From the NCBI GenBank assembly GCA_024400305.1, contig JAKSMX010000002.1, positions 1-64,000 of the forward strand: a stretch of 64,000 bases of DNA, written 5' to 3'. Below, in pieces: positions 54,061-62,353 of the stretch. The notes below the pieces were generated by a model that had not been told where the DNA came from, did no database searches, and saw only the letters and a list, made by a program, of their open reading frames with translations. This DNA is from Bacteroidales bacterium (lineage in GTDB: Bacteria; Bacteroidota; Bacteroidia; Bacteroidales; F082). The number at the start of each line of letters is the position of its first letter. Position 1 is the first letter of the stretch. Position numbers and translations under genes: made by a program.

Positions 54061-55428
54061 TTAATGCAAATAAATTTCACAAATGCGAGTGGTTTTATTT
54101 GTTATCTTGAAACCATCGTCGATTCGATGTCCGACAATCCAGATTATTTTGTCGTCGGCATCAGTCAGAATATATGTTGTTTTCTTTTGGAACGCACTGA
54201 AATTCAGGTCATTGAAAAAATCCGACACAAGTTTTGAGCCGTGCATTCCGAGAGGACGGAAACGGTCGCCCTGACACCAATGACGCAGTTTAAGCGGGAA
54301 TTTTATTTTGTCGGCATCAAGTTGTGCAATATTCGGGTTGGATTTTTCGAGTTTGAAATCATCAGACTTTTCAAAGATCAATGAATTTACTCCACCCGAT
54401 GATTCGGACGATATTCTTGAGATTGCTCCGCTCCGCTGCGCTTCGGTCGCAATGACGTGTTCGCTTATTGATAGACTCCTCGGCTCGCTTCGCTCGCCGA
54501 GGTCTTTGGGGAAAATTTCCACAGTATTTTTTTCAACAACAAGTTGATAATCAGCCGAATAAAATTCCCTTCCCGATTCGGAGCAGATGACCGACATTAT
54601 GGTTTCGCATTGCGAAAAGCTGAAGCCGAAGCCGCGCGCCCACTCGAAAAGAAGCTGAAGATTGCCTTCGAAATCCGATTTTTTGATTGAATGCAAAACG
54701 CCGTCTATGCGTTCAATATGCGAAAGTTTCTCCTTGATAAGTTTTCTATATAATTGATTTTCAGAAGCCAAGTATTCGACAGACAGACCGATTTTCTCAC
54801 GTGCGTCTGATTTAATCTCATCAAGGACTGGAAGCAGTTCGTGTCGTATTTTGTTTCTGAAATAAACCGTCTCCTGATTGGTGCGGTCTTCGCGCCATTC
54901 AATGCCATTCTCGACAGCAAAGTTTTTTATCTCCTCGCGCGAAGCCCACAACAACGGTCTGATATACAATCCGTTAGCAGGTTGCATCGCCTTCAGTCCC
55001 TTGATGCCAGAACCACGGAGCAGGTTGATGAAAAACGTCTCAATCTGGTCGTCAGCGTGATGTGCGACGGCAAGTTTATGAAATCCTTTTTCTTTCAGCA
55101 GCTCGTCAAACCAAGAGTAGCGCAGCTCACGTGCCGCCATCTCTATTGAAATCTTATGATTTTCAGCGTATTGAGTAGTATCGAAATGTTTTACGAAAAG
55201 CTCCACCCCCACCCTTTCGGCGTAATCACACACAAAACGCTCATCACCGTCAGACTCATCTCCGCGAAGATGGAAATTGCAATGTGCGAAAGCTATGTCA
55301 TAACCGCTTCGACGCAGGAGTTCAGCGAGAACCATCGAGTCAACGCCCCCGCTCAAGGCGACGAGAACGCACTCATCTTTCCCGATAAGGTTATGATCTT
55401 CAATATATTGCTGAAACTTCCTAATCAC
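54061..55428 (-). CDS. tilS: tRNA(Ile)-lysidine synthetase
   Basis: 455 residues starting from a GTG inside a repeat. It modifies C34 of tRNA-Ile(CAU) to lysidine with ATP. The PP-loop is VALSGGVDSMV (26-31), followed by HCNFHLRGDESDGDE, AVAHHADDQIETFFINLLRGSG and IRPLLWASREEI. The C-terminal domain ends KLRHWCQGDRFRPLGMHGSK and SDFFNDLNFSAFQK. Residues about 305-345 (GERSEPRSLSIS, EHVIATEAQRSGAISRI) are encoded by a palindromic DNA element inserted in frame, in a linker between domains. Confidence 0.93.
   Translation of the reverse strand: MIRKFQQYIEDHNLIGKDECVLVALSGGVDSMVLAELLRRSGYDIAFAHCNFHLRGDESDGDERFVCDYAERVGVELFVKHFDTTQYAENHKISIEMAARELRYSWFDELLKEKGFHKLAVAHHADDQIETFFINLLRGSGIKGLKAMQPANGLYIRPLLWASREEIKNFAVENGIEWREDRTNQETVYFRNKIRHELLPVLDEIKSDAREKIGLSVEYLASENQLYRKLIKEKLSHIERIDGVLHSIKKSDFEGNLQLLFEWARGFGFSFSQCETIMSVICSESGREFYSADYQLVVEKNTVEIFPKDLGERSEPRSLSISEHVIATEAQRSGAISRISSESSGGVNSLIFEKSDDFKLEKSNPNIAQLDADKIKFPLKLRHWCQGDRFRPLGMHGSKLVSDFFNDLNFSAFQKKTTYILTDADDKIIWIVGHRIDDGFKITNKTTRICEIYLH
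54422..54502. repeat. Palindromic element inserted in tilS
   Basis: Two hairpins lie side by side. ATTGC (54422-54426) pairs with GCAAT (54449-54453) around a G/C-rich centre. CCTCGGC (54478-54484) pairs with GCCGAGG (54496-54502) around TCGCTTCGCTC. The base composition is much richer in G and C than the tilS sequence on either side. The element keeps the reading frame open. Confidence 0.7.
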
Positions 55429-55460
55429 CTTAAACCAATCACCTCAAACCCCTAATTACC
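55420..55460. repeat. AATCACCT-type repeat at the tilS start
   Basis: CCTAATCACCT, CCAATCACCT and CCTAATTACCT follow one another, spaced by TAAA and CAAACC. On the coding strand of tilS this is AGGTGATT, and the GTG start codon lies within it. Related runs are at 14379-14409 and 62354-62421. Confidence 0.6.
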
Positions 55461-56081
55461 TTTCCAATAATAGAAATATACGAGCAGGAATCCGATACCG
55501 AGGCCCACGACACCGCAGATGGCGTACCACATCAGTTTCTTGAGCGGCGACGCCTCTGGCGACAACGTCTCCTCCACCATTTTCGTCTTCGGAACGACAT
55601 CACCGACGATGACCTCCTCCTTCTCGTCAGGAACGGAAACCCCCGGCTCTTCAAAGACCAGACCCGAATTTTTAACCTGCTTGGCGTGACCTTTGAAACG
55701 GTATTCAACACAATAGTTGTTTTCAAGAAGCAGAATCACCGATGTGTTGTCGCCATCCAGACCCTTGGCGTAAATCTTCGCGCGACGACCGTAGTTCTGC
55801 TTCAGAAGAATTTCGTTGTCGTTAACCGTGACAAATGCCACAACTTCAACATCTTTCGTCACATCATTTTGTTCCTTGGCGGAATTGAGATAAATGACCA
55901 ACAGGCTGACAGCCAACGTACTCAAGTCATCGTGAAGCCCCACAACAACCTGATTGTCAAGTGTTTCATAAAACCAGAAATTCACTTCCGGATTGAAGGA
56001 ATGCGGATACAGTTTCAGCCATTCCTTGACCAACCCTTTAACTTCGTCTTTCGAGAGACCTTTTATTTTTATATAATCCAT
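55452..56081 (-). CDS. Tail-anchored protein of unknown function
   Basis: 209 residues, no signal peptide. The cytosolic part (1-140) begins with MDYIKIKGLSKDEVKGLVKE and includes NFWFYETLDNQVVVGLHDDL. A charged, Pro-rich linker (about 145-180) leads to one membrane helix near the C-terminus (YAICGVVGLGIGFLLVYFYY) and KGN. This is a C-tail anchor. I do not recognise the family. It ends 23 bp before the tilS start and may be in an operon with it. Confidence 0.65.
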   Translation of the reverse strand: MDYIKIKGLSKDEVKGLVKEWLKLYPHSFNPEVNFWFYETLDNQVVVGLHDDLSTLAVSLLVIYLNSAKEQNDVTKDVEVVAFVTVNDNEILLKQNYGRRAKIYAKGLDGDNTSVILLLENNYCVEYRFKGHAKQVKNSGLVFEEPGVSVPDEKEEVIVGDVVPKTKMVEETLSPEASPLKKLMWYAICGVVGLGIGFLLVYFYYWKGN

Positions 56082-56102
56082 AACTTTTATTTTTTATCGC
56101 CG

Positions 56103-56169
56103 CCGGGCACATGCCGACTTCGCCGTTTCTGTTGCCAGACACATGTCGGCTTCGCCTCCATGTACCCGG
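56103..56169. repeat. 67 bp palindromic element
   Basis: CCGGGCACATG (56103-56113) and CATGTACCCGG (56159-56169) are inverted arms with one mismatch. Inside, GCCGAC and GTCGGC form another inverted pair and ACTTCGCC / GCTTCGCC repeat directly. It lies in a noncoding gap of 121 bp and is G/C-rich relative to its flanks. Confidence 0.6.
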
Positions 56170-56202
56170 TTATTCAAGTAGTGCCTTACAGACACTGTGT
56201 TT

Positions 56203-56787
56203 TCATTTTTGAGCTCGTTTATGTTGTCTTTTCTCGACAGAAAAGCCGAACTTGCCGATTTTCTCGCCCAAGGTGTAGTATTTCCCGTGCGAATATGTTA
56301 TGAGCTCCGCCTGATTGAGCTGGAACTGTCCTGTTGACTGGTCGAAATATTTCTCATCGCCGCTGACGGCCACTACTTCGGCGATGAACATGTCGTGCGA
56401 ACCCAACTCCTTGACTTCGACCACTTTGCATTCGATATTCACCGGCGACTCGGCAATCAGCGGGGCGTTCACCACCTGCGCCTTCTCCGGCGTGAGGTGC
56501 ATCTCCTTGAATTTGTTGTGGTCCTTGCCGGAGCGCACGCCGCACCAGTCGGTGGCCTTGCAGAGCGGGTCGGTGGTGAGGTTTATCACGAACTCCTTGT
56601 TTTTCAATATAATGTCATGCGAGTGACGTTCTTTCCTCACGGAGATGAAGCACATCGGCGGGTCGGAGCAGATCGTCCCCGTCCACGCAACGGTTATGAT
56701 GTTATAATTCTCGGGGCTGTCGCCGCAGCTGACCATCACCACAGGCAACGGGTAAAGCATCGTGCCAGGTTTGAAAGATTTTTTCAT
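56203..56787 (-). CDS. Flavin reductase family protein
   Basis: 194 residues with the FMN-binding split-barrel pattern of flavoredoxins: PGTMLYPLPVVMVSCGD, YNIITVAWTGTICSDPPMCF, ISVRKERHSHDII, EFVINLTTD and AELITYSHGKYYTLGE. It would bind FMN and pass electrons from a reduced carrier; the partner is unknown. No signal peptide. It is 30 bp downstream of the methyltransferase gene but probably unrelated to it in function. Confidence 0.85.
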   Translation of the reverse strand: MKKSFKPGTMLYPLPVVMVSCGDSPENYNIITVAWTGTICSDPPMCFISVRKERHSHDIILKNKEFVINLTTDPLCKATDWCGVRSGKDHNKFKEMHLTPEKAQVVNAPLIAESPVNIECKVVEVKELGSHDMFIAEVVAVSGDEKYFDQSTGQFQLNQAELITYSHGKYYTLGEKIGKFGFSVEKRQHKRAQK

Positions 56788-56817
56788 TGTTAAAGAATAT
56801 TTTATTATCTCTTGACT

Positions 56818-57762
56818 TTATTTGCCTATATTAAAACATTTGCAATGATTTTTTGAAATGTCTTGTGGTGTTTCACCAATATTTTTCAAGATTGCAGTAG
56901 CAATAAATTTTCCAAGATTCACCGGAACAGCATTTCCAATCATCTGTTCTTGATCTGTCTTTGTTCCTTCGAATATGAATTCTGGCGGAAACGTCTGAAT
57001 CATACTCCTTTCTTTGGTCGTCAACGGTCTGATTCCCTCCAGCGAATCGGTCGGATCCCCATCATGAAGCTCATAACCACTTGGCATGGGACGATTCACG
57101 CCTCTGATTGTAGGGCTTGGCTCATCAACACTAAATATTCCTCTTCTGACATAACTTCTCGGATGGCGATAGTAGTATTTTATCTCAAGCGAATCTCCAA
57201 AATAATCAGCCACTGACATTTCTTTATCTGAAATATTTGCAATGAGATCGTCCATGATAAAATCATCTTTTGCGCCGAGTTTACCTATCATCACAAATCT
57301 TTTCCTTTTTTGAGGTACCCCGCATTTACTGGCATCAAGAACTGTATAAGTCAGTCCATATCCAGCCTTTTTCAAAATATCTTTGGCTTCAACAAACTTC
57401 TGCGTTTTAAGTATTCGTGCAACATTCTCCATAACAAACCAAATCGGACGTGATTTTGAGATTATCTTAGCATACGACACTGTCAGGTCGCCACGTCCAT
57501 TATCCTCATTACGCTTCCCGGCCGAGGAAAAATCTTGACACGGAGGGCCGCCTATTATCATGTCTGGATTCAACGTAGCAATTTTTTCAACTGCCTCGTC
57601 AACATTACTCAGATCCAATTTATTAACAGGATGAGAAAAATTTTTCTTATAAACCTCAATTGCGTCATCCCAATTGTCAAAAGCACCGACAATATCAATT
57701 CCAGCCTTTAGGAAACCGAGGCTGAGACCACCGCATCCACAAAACAAATCAACAGCTTTCAT
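56818..57762 (-). CDS. DNA (cytosine-5) methyltransferase of a type II system
   Basis: 314 residues. Motif I is VDLFCGCGGLSLGF, motif IV GGPPCQDFSSAGKR with catalytic Cys75, motif VI ENV (112-114), motif VIII QKRKRFVMIG and motif X EQMIGNAVPVNL. The variable target domain lies between about 185 and 270. Its ATG overlaps the TGA of the endonuclease gene, so the two are translated together. It protects host DNA from the partner enzyme. Recognition may be GRCGYC if the partner is a true HindVP relative, which is inference. Confidence 0.95.
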   Translation of the reverse strand: MKAVDLFCGCGGLSLGFLKAGIDIVGAFDNWDDAIEVYKKNFSHPVNKLDLSNVDEAVEKIATLNPDMIIGGPPCQDFSSAGKRNEDNGRGDLTVSYAKIISKSRPIWFVMENVARILKTQKFVEAKDILKKAGYGLTYTVLDASKCGVPQKRKRFVMIGKLGAKDDFIMDDLIANISDKEMSVADYFGDSLEIKYYYRHPRSYVRRGIFSVDEPSPTIRGVNRPMPSGYELHDGDPTDSLEGIRPLTTKERSMIQTFPPEFIFEGTKTDQEQMIGNAVPVNLGKFIATAILKNIGETPQDISKNHCKCFNIGK

Positions 57763-58862
57763 AATTTGAAAATTTCAGGATGACTAACCAAATAAGCATC
57801 AAATCGTCTTTCCGGACGCAATAATTTCTGTCCGTTTCCAAGAATAATGTTTTTTATTTCGTATTTTGAAATTCTTGGTTTCTCAAGTTCTTCACATCTC
57901 ATCAATGGATTGGTCAACTTACCGCTGATTGCAAAAGCTTTGTCGGTCTTGTAATCGTAAGCCAATTCATTCACGATGTCTGTGTAGTTAAATTTACCAT
58001 ACAGCGAAAAATCCCACAGCATTTTATACAACCAAATTATAGTCCTTTGATTGCGTGAGATGTTGTCATCATCATTACTTTCCCGCAAACACATCTGAAT
58101 GACAGACAAATTCGACCACACAAAAACGTCCAAGCAGTTTTCGTCCAAATCAGTCAATGTCCTGTCAGTCTTCCAAATCGGCTGGATTATCAAAGGTGTC
58201 TGCTCTCCACAAATTTCAGAAGACACCGCTAAAACTGCTTTCTTAATCGCTTCATAATGAGGGAGAACAAACTTTTTCTCACTCCAATTTTTAATTTCAG
58301 CACCGATTGTATTAAGAATATCATGTAGTTTGTTTTTACCTTCAGGTGAGTCAAAACAAGCGCACATGCTACACGCCAAAAACAGAATCGTGGGCGAACG
58401 AACAACTATTTCACTACCATAGTCAGCTTCAAGAGAATCTTTCGTCGTACTGTCGGGCAATGTTGTCAACTTCACCTCTAAACCACTCACATCAAATCCA
58501 GTTTCCCGATTAACCATCACCAAATCAATCTTTTCCCGTTTTTTTGCAGAATAATATTTTTCGTATGGATAATAACCAGCTTCAAAGCTATAATACGCAT
58601 TTTCATTCAAAGGATTAATTCCAAGCAATTCTTCCGCCGAGATAAAGCCATGAATGACATTGTTTTTTTTATCAGTTAGCAAATAAACTGGCTCAATGTT
58701 TTTGCTGCACATATACGCCACAAGTGATGCAGGAAAAGAGCTGTTGAACTGGTTTTTGCCCCAGGAATCAGCCAAGTTGTAGTCTCTATTTGAATGTTTT
58801 TGACCAAACAACCCAGGCTGTTCGCCATCAACTATATACATCATTTTATTAGATTTTGCCAT
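57759..58862 (-). CDS. Probable type II restriction endonuclease, HindVP-like
   Basis: 367 residues from MAKSNKMMYIVDG; the start at 58892 lies within the promoter box and is rejected. The PD-(D/E)xK core is visible: Asp113 (KIDLVMVNRE), Glu129 and Lys131 (SGLEVKLTTLPD). The segment YYSFEAGYYPYEKYYS before it and the SWGKNQFNSSFPASLVAYM start remind me of the HindVP family (target GRCGYC); I am not certain of that. It is the first gene of the pair, with the methyltransferase after it. No controller gene is present. Confidence 0.8.
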   Translation of the reverse strand: MAKSNKMMYIVDGEQPGLFGQKHSNRDYNLADSWGKNQFNSSFPASLVAYMCSKNIEPVYLLTDKKNNVIHGFISAEELLGINPLNENAYYSFEAGYYPYEKYYSAKKREKIDLVMVNRETGFDVSGLEVKLTTLPDSTTKDSLEADYGSEIVVRSPTILFLACSMCACFDSPEGKNKLHDILNTIGAEIKNWSEKKFVLPHYEAIKKAVLAVSSEICGEQTPLIIQPIWKTDRTLTDLDENCLDVFVWSNLSVIQMCLRESNDDDNISRNQRTIIWLYKMLWDFSLYGKFNYTDIVNELAYDYKTDKAFAISGKLTNPLMRCEELEKPRISKYEIKNIILGNGQKLLRPERRFDAYLVSHPEIFKL

Positions 58863-58889
58863 ATTAAAATTCTTTTCATTTTCGAAATG

Positions 58890-58897
58890 CAAAAATA
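58890..58897 (-). promoter_or_regulatory. -7 box of the restriction-modification operon
   Basis: The minus strand reads TATTTTTG, a full match, 27 bp before the chosen start. It directly abuts the terminator of korAB. Confidence 0.6.
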
Positions 58898-58929
58898 AAA
58901 AATTCCGCCCAATAAGAACGGAATTTTTT
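58897..58929 (-). terminator. Terminator of korAB
   Basis: AAAAAATTCCG (58897-58907) and CGGAATTTTTT (58919-58929) form an 11 bp stem with a T-rich 3' side on either strand. It lies 41 bp after the korB stop. Confidence 0.75.
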
Positions 58930-58970
58930 CACTTTTATTAATTTGTTGTCGAAGTCTTTTCGACTTTCGG

Positions 58971-60014
58971 CTATTCAATCGTCCAGGTCGTGCCTGAATT
59001 GAGCAGGTCGTCAACGGTCTGAATCTTGGCTTTCGCCGATTCGTTGGCGATGACGTCGGTGAGGCAGTCGTCGTATGTCGGAGCCTCGACGTTGCGGATG
59101 ACGCCCATTGCCACAGGATATTGAGGCGGCATCATCTGTGCGAGCATCATGTGGATGCCGGTGCTCTTCTCCTTTGCGTCGTGAACGAGGATGTCCTTTT
59201 CGGTGATGCCGTTCTCGCCGATTGTGACGACTTCGAGGCTGTTTCCGTTAAGGCGGATACCTTTGTCGCGGTTCTTTCCGAAGATAAGAGGCTGGCCGTC
59301 AATGCACTTCACCTGCATGTCGTCACGGACATCCGGTGCCGTGATGTTGGCGTGGACACCGTTTGAGAAGATCATGCAGTTCTGGAAGATCTCGACGACC
59401 GACATGCCGTCGTGGTTCTTGGCGGCTGTGCAGGTCTCGATGAGGTCTTTCGTGTTGATGTCAACGCCGCGGGCGAAGAACTGGCCGCCTGCGCCGATGA
59501 CAAGTGCGCCGACGTTGAACGGGTCTTCGTATGTTCCCTGCGGTGAGGTCTTCGTGACCGTGCCGCGGAATGTGCAAGGTGAGAACTGTCCTTTTGTCAT
59601 GCCGTAGATACGGTTGTTGAAAAGTAGGAGGTTCATGTCCATATTACGGCGGACAGCGTGGATGAAGTGGTTGCCACCGATGGCGGTGCAGTCGCCGTCG
59701 CCAGTGACAATCCACACTGAAAGTTTCGGATTGGCGAGCTTCACGCCCGTTGCGATGGCGCAGGCGCGGCCGTGGATGCTGTGGAATCCGTATGTGTTCA
59801 TGTAATATGGGAAACGTGATGAGCAGCCGATACCCGAGACGACGACGATGTCTTCTTTTCTTCTGCCGAGTTTCGGGAAAACGTCTTCAACTGCCTTGAG
59901 GATAGCGTGGTCGCCGCAGCCGGGGCACCATTTCACTATCTGGTCGCTTACGAAATCTTCTTTTGTAAGATTAATAACCTGATTATCGATATTTGTGTTT
60001 TCCATGGTATTCAT
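58971..60014 (-). CDS. korB: 2-oxoacid:ferredoxin oxidoreductase, beta subunit
   Basis: 347 residues. It carries the thiamine diphosphate site: WCPGCGDHAILKAVE, SGIGCSSRFPYYMNTYGFHS, GDGDCTAIGGNHFIHAVRRN with the Gly-Asp-Gly motif, and NNRIYGMTKGQFSP. With the alpha subunit it converts 2-oxoglutarate (or a like acid) plus CoA to the acyl-CoA, reducing ferredoxin. It starts on the last base of the alpha gene. An in-frame ATG at 60005 is an alternative start. Confidence 0.95.
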   Translation of the reverse strand: MNTMENTNIDNQVINLTKEDFVSDQIVKWCPGCGDHAILKAVEDVFPKLGRRKEDIVVVSGIGCSSRFPYYMNTYGFHSIHGRACAIATGVKLANPKLSVWIVTGDGDCTAIGGNHFIHAVRRNMDMNLLLFNNRIYGMTKGQFSPCTFRGTVTKTSPQGTYEDPFNVGALVIGAGGQFFARGVDINTKDLIETCTAAKNHDGMSVVEIFQNCMIFSNGVHANITAPDVRDDMQVKCIDGQPLIFGKNRDKGIRLNGNSLEVVTIGENGITEKDILVHDAKEKSTGIHMMLAQMMPPQYPVAMGVIRNVEAPTYDDCLTDVIANESAKAKIQTVDDLLNSGTTWTIE

Positions 60015-61855
60015 TATTTTAAAAGGTCATTAAACTTATCTTCCAATTCCGCCGTGAGGAATGGGAGACCCTGGACTTTGTTGTACTGTTCGTATCTGAA
60101 GTCAGGCTGTTTCTCTCTGAGGTAGTTCGCGAACTGGCCTCTGTTGTTCTCGACGACGACGATTTTCTTATGTCCCGAAAGGACTTCGTGAGTGTTCTTC
60201 GGCAATGGCATGATGTGGCGGAAGTGTGCGTGAGCCACCGACTTGCCTTCTTCGATCATCTTTTCGACGACCGAGAGGACAACGCCGTAAGTGCCGCCCC
60301 AGCTGACGACGAGAAGGTCAGCGTTCGGGTCGCCGGTGATTTCCTGTTCAGCGATGTAGTTGGCCACGCGGTTTACTTTCTCCTCGCGGAGGTAAGTCAT
60401 GCGCTCGTGGTTCTTAGGCTCTGTGGTGAGGTTGCCGAGGCCGTCGGCTTTCTCAAGACCGCCGATGCGGTGGCGGAGACCTTCTGTCCCAGGCAATGCC
60501 CACTGACGTGCGAGTGTCTCCTCGTTACGTCTATATGGCTGATATTCAGGGTCGTTTGCTTTTGCGATAGGAGGAACGATAGCCGGGAGGTCGGCCACTC
60601 TCGGGATGCGGAATATCTCCGAACCGTTGCCAAGTGAGCCGTCTGACAGCATGATGACAGGAGTCATGTGTTCCATTGCGAGCTTGCAGGCCTCGTATGC
60701 TGTGTAGAAACAGTCCGCGGAGCTGCGTGCCGCGATGACGATAAGAGGAGCGTCGCCGTTACGTCCGTAGAGAGCCTGCATGAGGTCGCTCTGTTCGGCC
60801 TTTGTCGGGAGACCTGTCGAAGGGCCGCCGCGCTGAACGTCGATGAGGACGAGCGGAAGCTCTGTCATGACCGCGAGGCCGAGGGCTTCTGACTTAAGTG
60901 AGAGTCCTGGGCCTGATGTCGTGGTGACTGCGAGGCAGCCGGCGAATGCGGCGCCGAGTGATGATGTGATGCCCGCGATCTCGTCTTCAGCCTGATAAGC
61001 CTTGACTTTCAGGTTCTTGTACTTCGTGAGTTCGGCGAGGATGTCTGTTGCAGGAGTTATAGGATACGAGCCGCAGAAGAGCTGGCGTCCGGAACGTTCC
61101 GAAGCAGCCATCAAGCCCCATGCCGCCGCCACGTTACCCGTGATGTCACGGTATTTGCCTTTCTGAAGGTCAGCCGGTTCGATGCGGTAAGTGTTGGCGA
61201 AAATCTCCATTGCGTCGGCGTAGCTGTAACCTGCCGCGACGACTTCCTGGTTAGCCTTGATGACATCCGGTTTGTTCTTGAATTTATTGTTGAAATATGC
61301 ATTGAGCACAGTGATGTCACGGTTGAAGAGGTACATCACGATGCCGAGTGCGAACATATTCTTCGATTTGAGCATGGCCTTGCGGTCCCAGCCGAAGTCT
61401 TTCAAAGCCTCGAGTGTCAATGATGTGATCGGAGCCTTGACGAGTTTGTACTGGCTGAGGGTATCGTCTTGTGTAGGGTCTGATGTGTAGCCAGCTTTCT
61501 CCAAAGCCTTGTCATTCAACGAGTCGATGTCGAAGATGATTGTCGTACCAGGTTTGAGCCAACGCATGTTTGCCTTGATAGAAGCAGGGTTCATCGCGAC
61601 GAGTACATCGCAGAGGTCGCCTGTTGTGTGGACTGGTTTGTGTCCGAAATGCACCTGGAATCCAGATACGCCAGACACAGTTCCTTGTGGTGGACGGATT
61701 TCCCCCGGATAATCCGGGAAAGTGGCGAAGTCATTGCCTGCCAGAGCTGTCGAATCGGAAAAGAGGTTTCCGGTCAGCTGCATACCGTCACCAGAGTCAC
61801 CCGCAAAACGGATGACAACGTGTTCAAGTTCTACAACTTTTGTTCTGTTAGCCAT
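60014..61855 (-). CDS. korA: 2-oxoacid:ferredoxin oxidoreductase, fused gamma-alpha subunit
   Basis: 613 residues. The gamma domain (about 8-195) begins VIRFAGDSGDGMQLTGNLF. The alpha domain follows with GSYPITPATDILAEL, AYQAEDEIAGITSSLGAAFA, TTTSGPGLSLKSEALGLAVM and QRGGPSTGLPTKAEQSDLMQ, the last typical of 2-oxoglutarate types. No iron-sulfur motif is in either subunit gene beyond beta CPGC, so the small ferredoxin gene next to it, on the other strand, is a likely electron acceptor. Confidence 0.95.
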   Translation of the reverse strand: MANRTKVVELEHVVIRFAGDSGDGMQLTGNLFSDSTALAGNDFATFPDYPGEIRPPQGTVSGVSGFQVHFGHKPVHTTGDLCDVLVAMNPASIKANMRWLKPGTTIIFDIDSLNDKALEKAGYTSDPTQDDTLSQYKLVKAPITSLTLEALKDFGWDRKAMLKSKNMFALGIVMYLFNRDITVLNAYFNNKFKNKPDVIKANQEVVAAGYSYADAMEIFANTYRIEPADLQKGKYRDITGNVAAAWGLMAASERSGRQLFCGSYPITPATDILAELTKYKNLKVKAYQAEDEIAGITSSLGAAFAGCLAVTTTSGPGLSLKSEALGLAVMTELPLVLIDVQRGGPSTGLPTKAEQSDLMQALYGRNGDAPLIVIAARSSADCFYTAYEACKLAMEHMTPVIMLSDGSLGNGSEIFRIPRVADLPAIVPPIAKANDPEYQPYRRNEETLARQWALPGTEGLRHRIGGLEKADGLGNLTTEPKNHERMTYLREEKVNRVANYIAEQEITGDPNADLLVVSWGGTYGVVLSVVEKMIEEGKSVAHAHFRHIMPLPKNTHEVLSGHKKIVVVENNRGQFANYLREKQPDFRYEQYNKVQGLPFLTAELEDKFNDLLK

Positions 61856-61934
61856 AAGAAATTGAATTTAATTTGTTCTTTTATAATTTGTTATAGATAA
61901 TTCAACCGAATATGGTCGCCCATAAAATTCCGTG

Positions 61935-61942
61935 CAAAGGTA
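61935..61942 (-). promoter_or_regulatory. -7 box of korAB
   Basis: The minus strand reads TACCTTTG, a full match, 80 bp before korA. It is back to back with the ferredoxin promoter, 142 bp away. Confidence 0.6.
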
Positions 61943-62083
61943 CGGTTAATTTCAATATGAAAAGGTGTTTGTCGCAAATTTATTTTTCATGACATAAACA
62001 CTGTCAATTATGATGAATATCAATATTTTTATTTAAATTTATTCTAAATTAAGAAAAACTGTTTTACGTATCATTCAAAGATA

Positions 62084-62091
62084 TATCTTTG
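62084..62091 (+). promoter_or_regulatory. -7 box of the ferredoxin gene
   Basis: TATCTTTG, a full match, 31 bp before the ATG. Confidence 0.65.
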
Positions 62092-62122
62092 CAAAAATTT
62101 TTAACTAATAAAAAAAAGTATT

Positions 62123-62290
62123 ATGGCTTACAAAATCACAGACAAATGCGTTGCTTGCGGTACTTGCATTGACGAGTGCCCAGTTGGAGCAATTTCAGAA
62201 GGTAGCATCTATTCAATTGACCCTGACACATGTGTTTCATGCGGCACATGCGCCGGTGCATGTCCTAACGACGCTATCGTAGAAGACTAA
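62123..62290 (+). CDS. 2[4Fe-4S] ferredoxin
   Basis: 55 residues (MAYKITDKCVACGTCIDECP and on). Two CxxCxxCxxxCP motifs, at Cys9-12-15-19 and Cys37-40-43-47, each bind one 4Fe-4S cluster. The small size and both clusters mark a clostridial-type ferredoxin, a low-potential electron carrier. It is divergent from korAB, whose product electrons it could take. It is monocistronic, with its own promoter and terminator. Confidence 0.97.
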   Translation: MAYKITDKCVACGTCIDECPVGAISEGSIYSIDPDTCVSCGTCAGACPNDAIVED

Positions 62291-62314
62291 TTATTCTTAG
62301 TGCATTTTAAACGG

Positions 62315-62346
62315 GAAAAAAGCTCACTTTTGGTGAGCTTTTTTTT
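62315..62346 (+). terminator. Terminator of the ferredoxin gene
   Basis: AAAAGCTCAC and GTGAGCTTTT form a perfect stem with loop TTTTG, followed by TTTT. It stands 24 bp after the stop. Confidence 0.9.
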
Positions 62347-62353
62347 AGTTGTT

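Noticed and set aside
55428..55430. Doubt over the tilS start, because it is a GTG in a repeat
   Set aside because: There is no in-frame ATG before the PP-loop motif, and the family needs the residues from about FQQYIEDHN on; the GTG is the best start.
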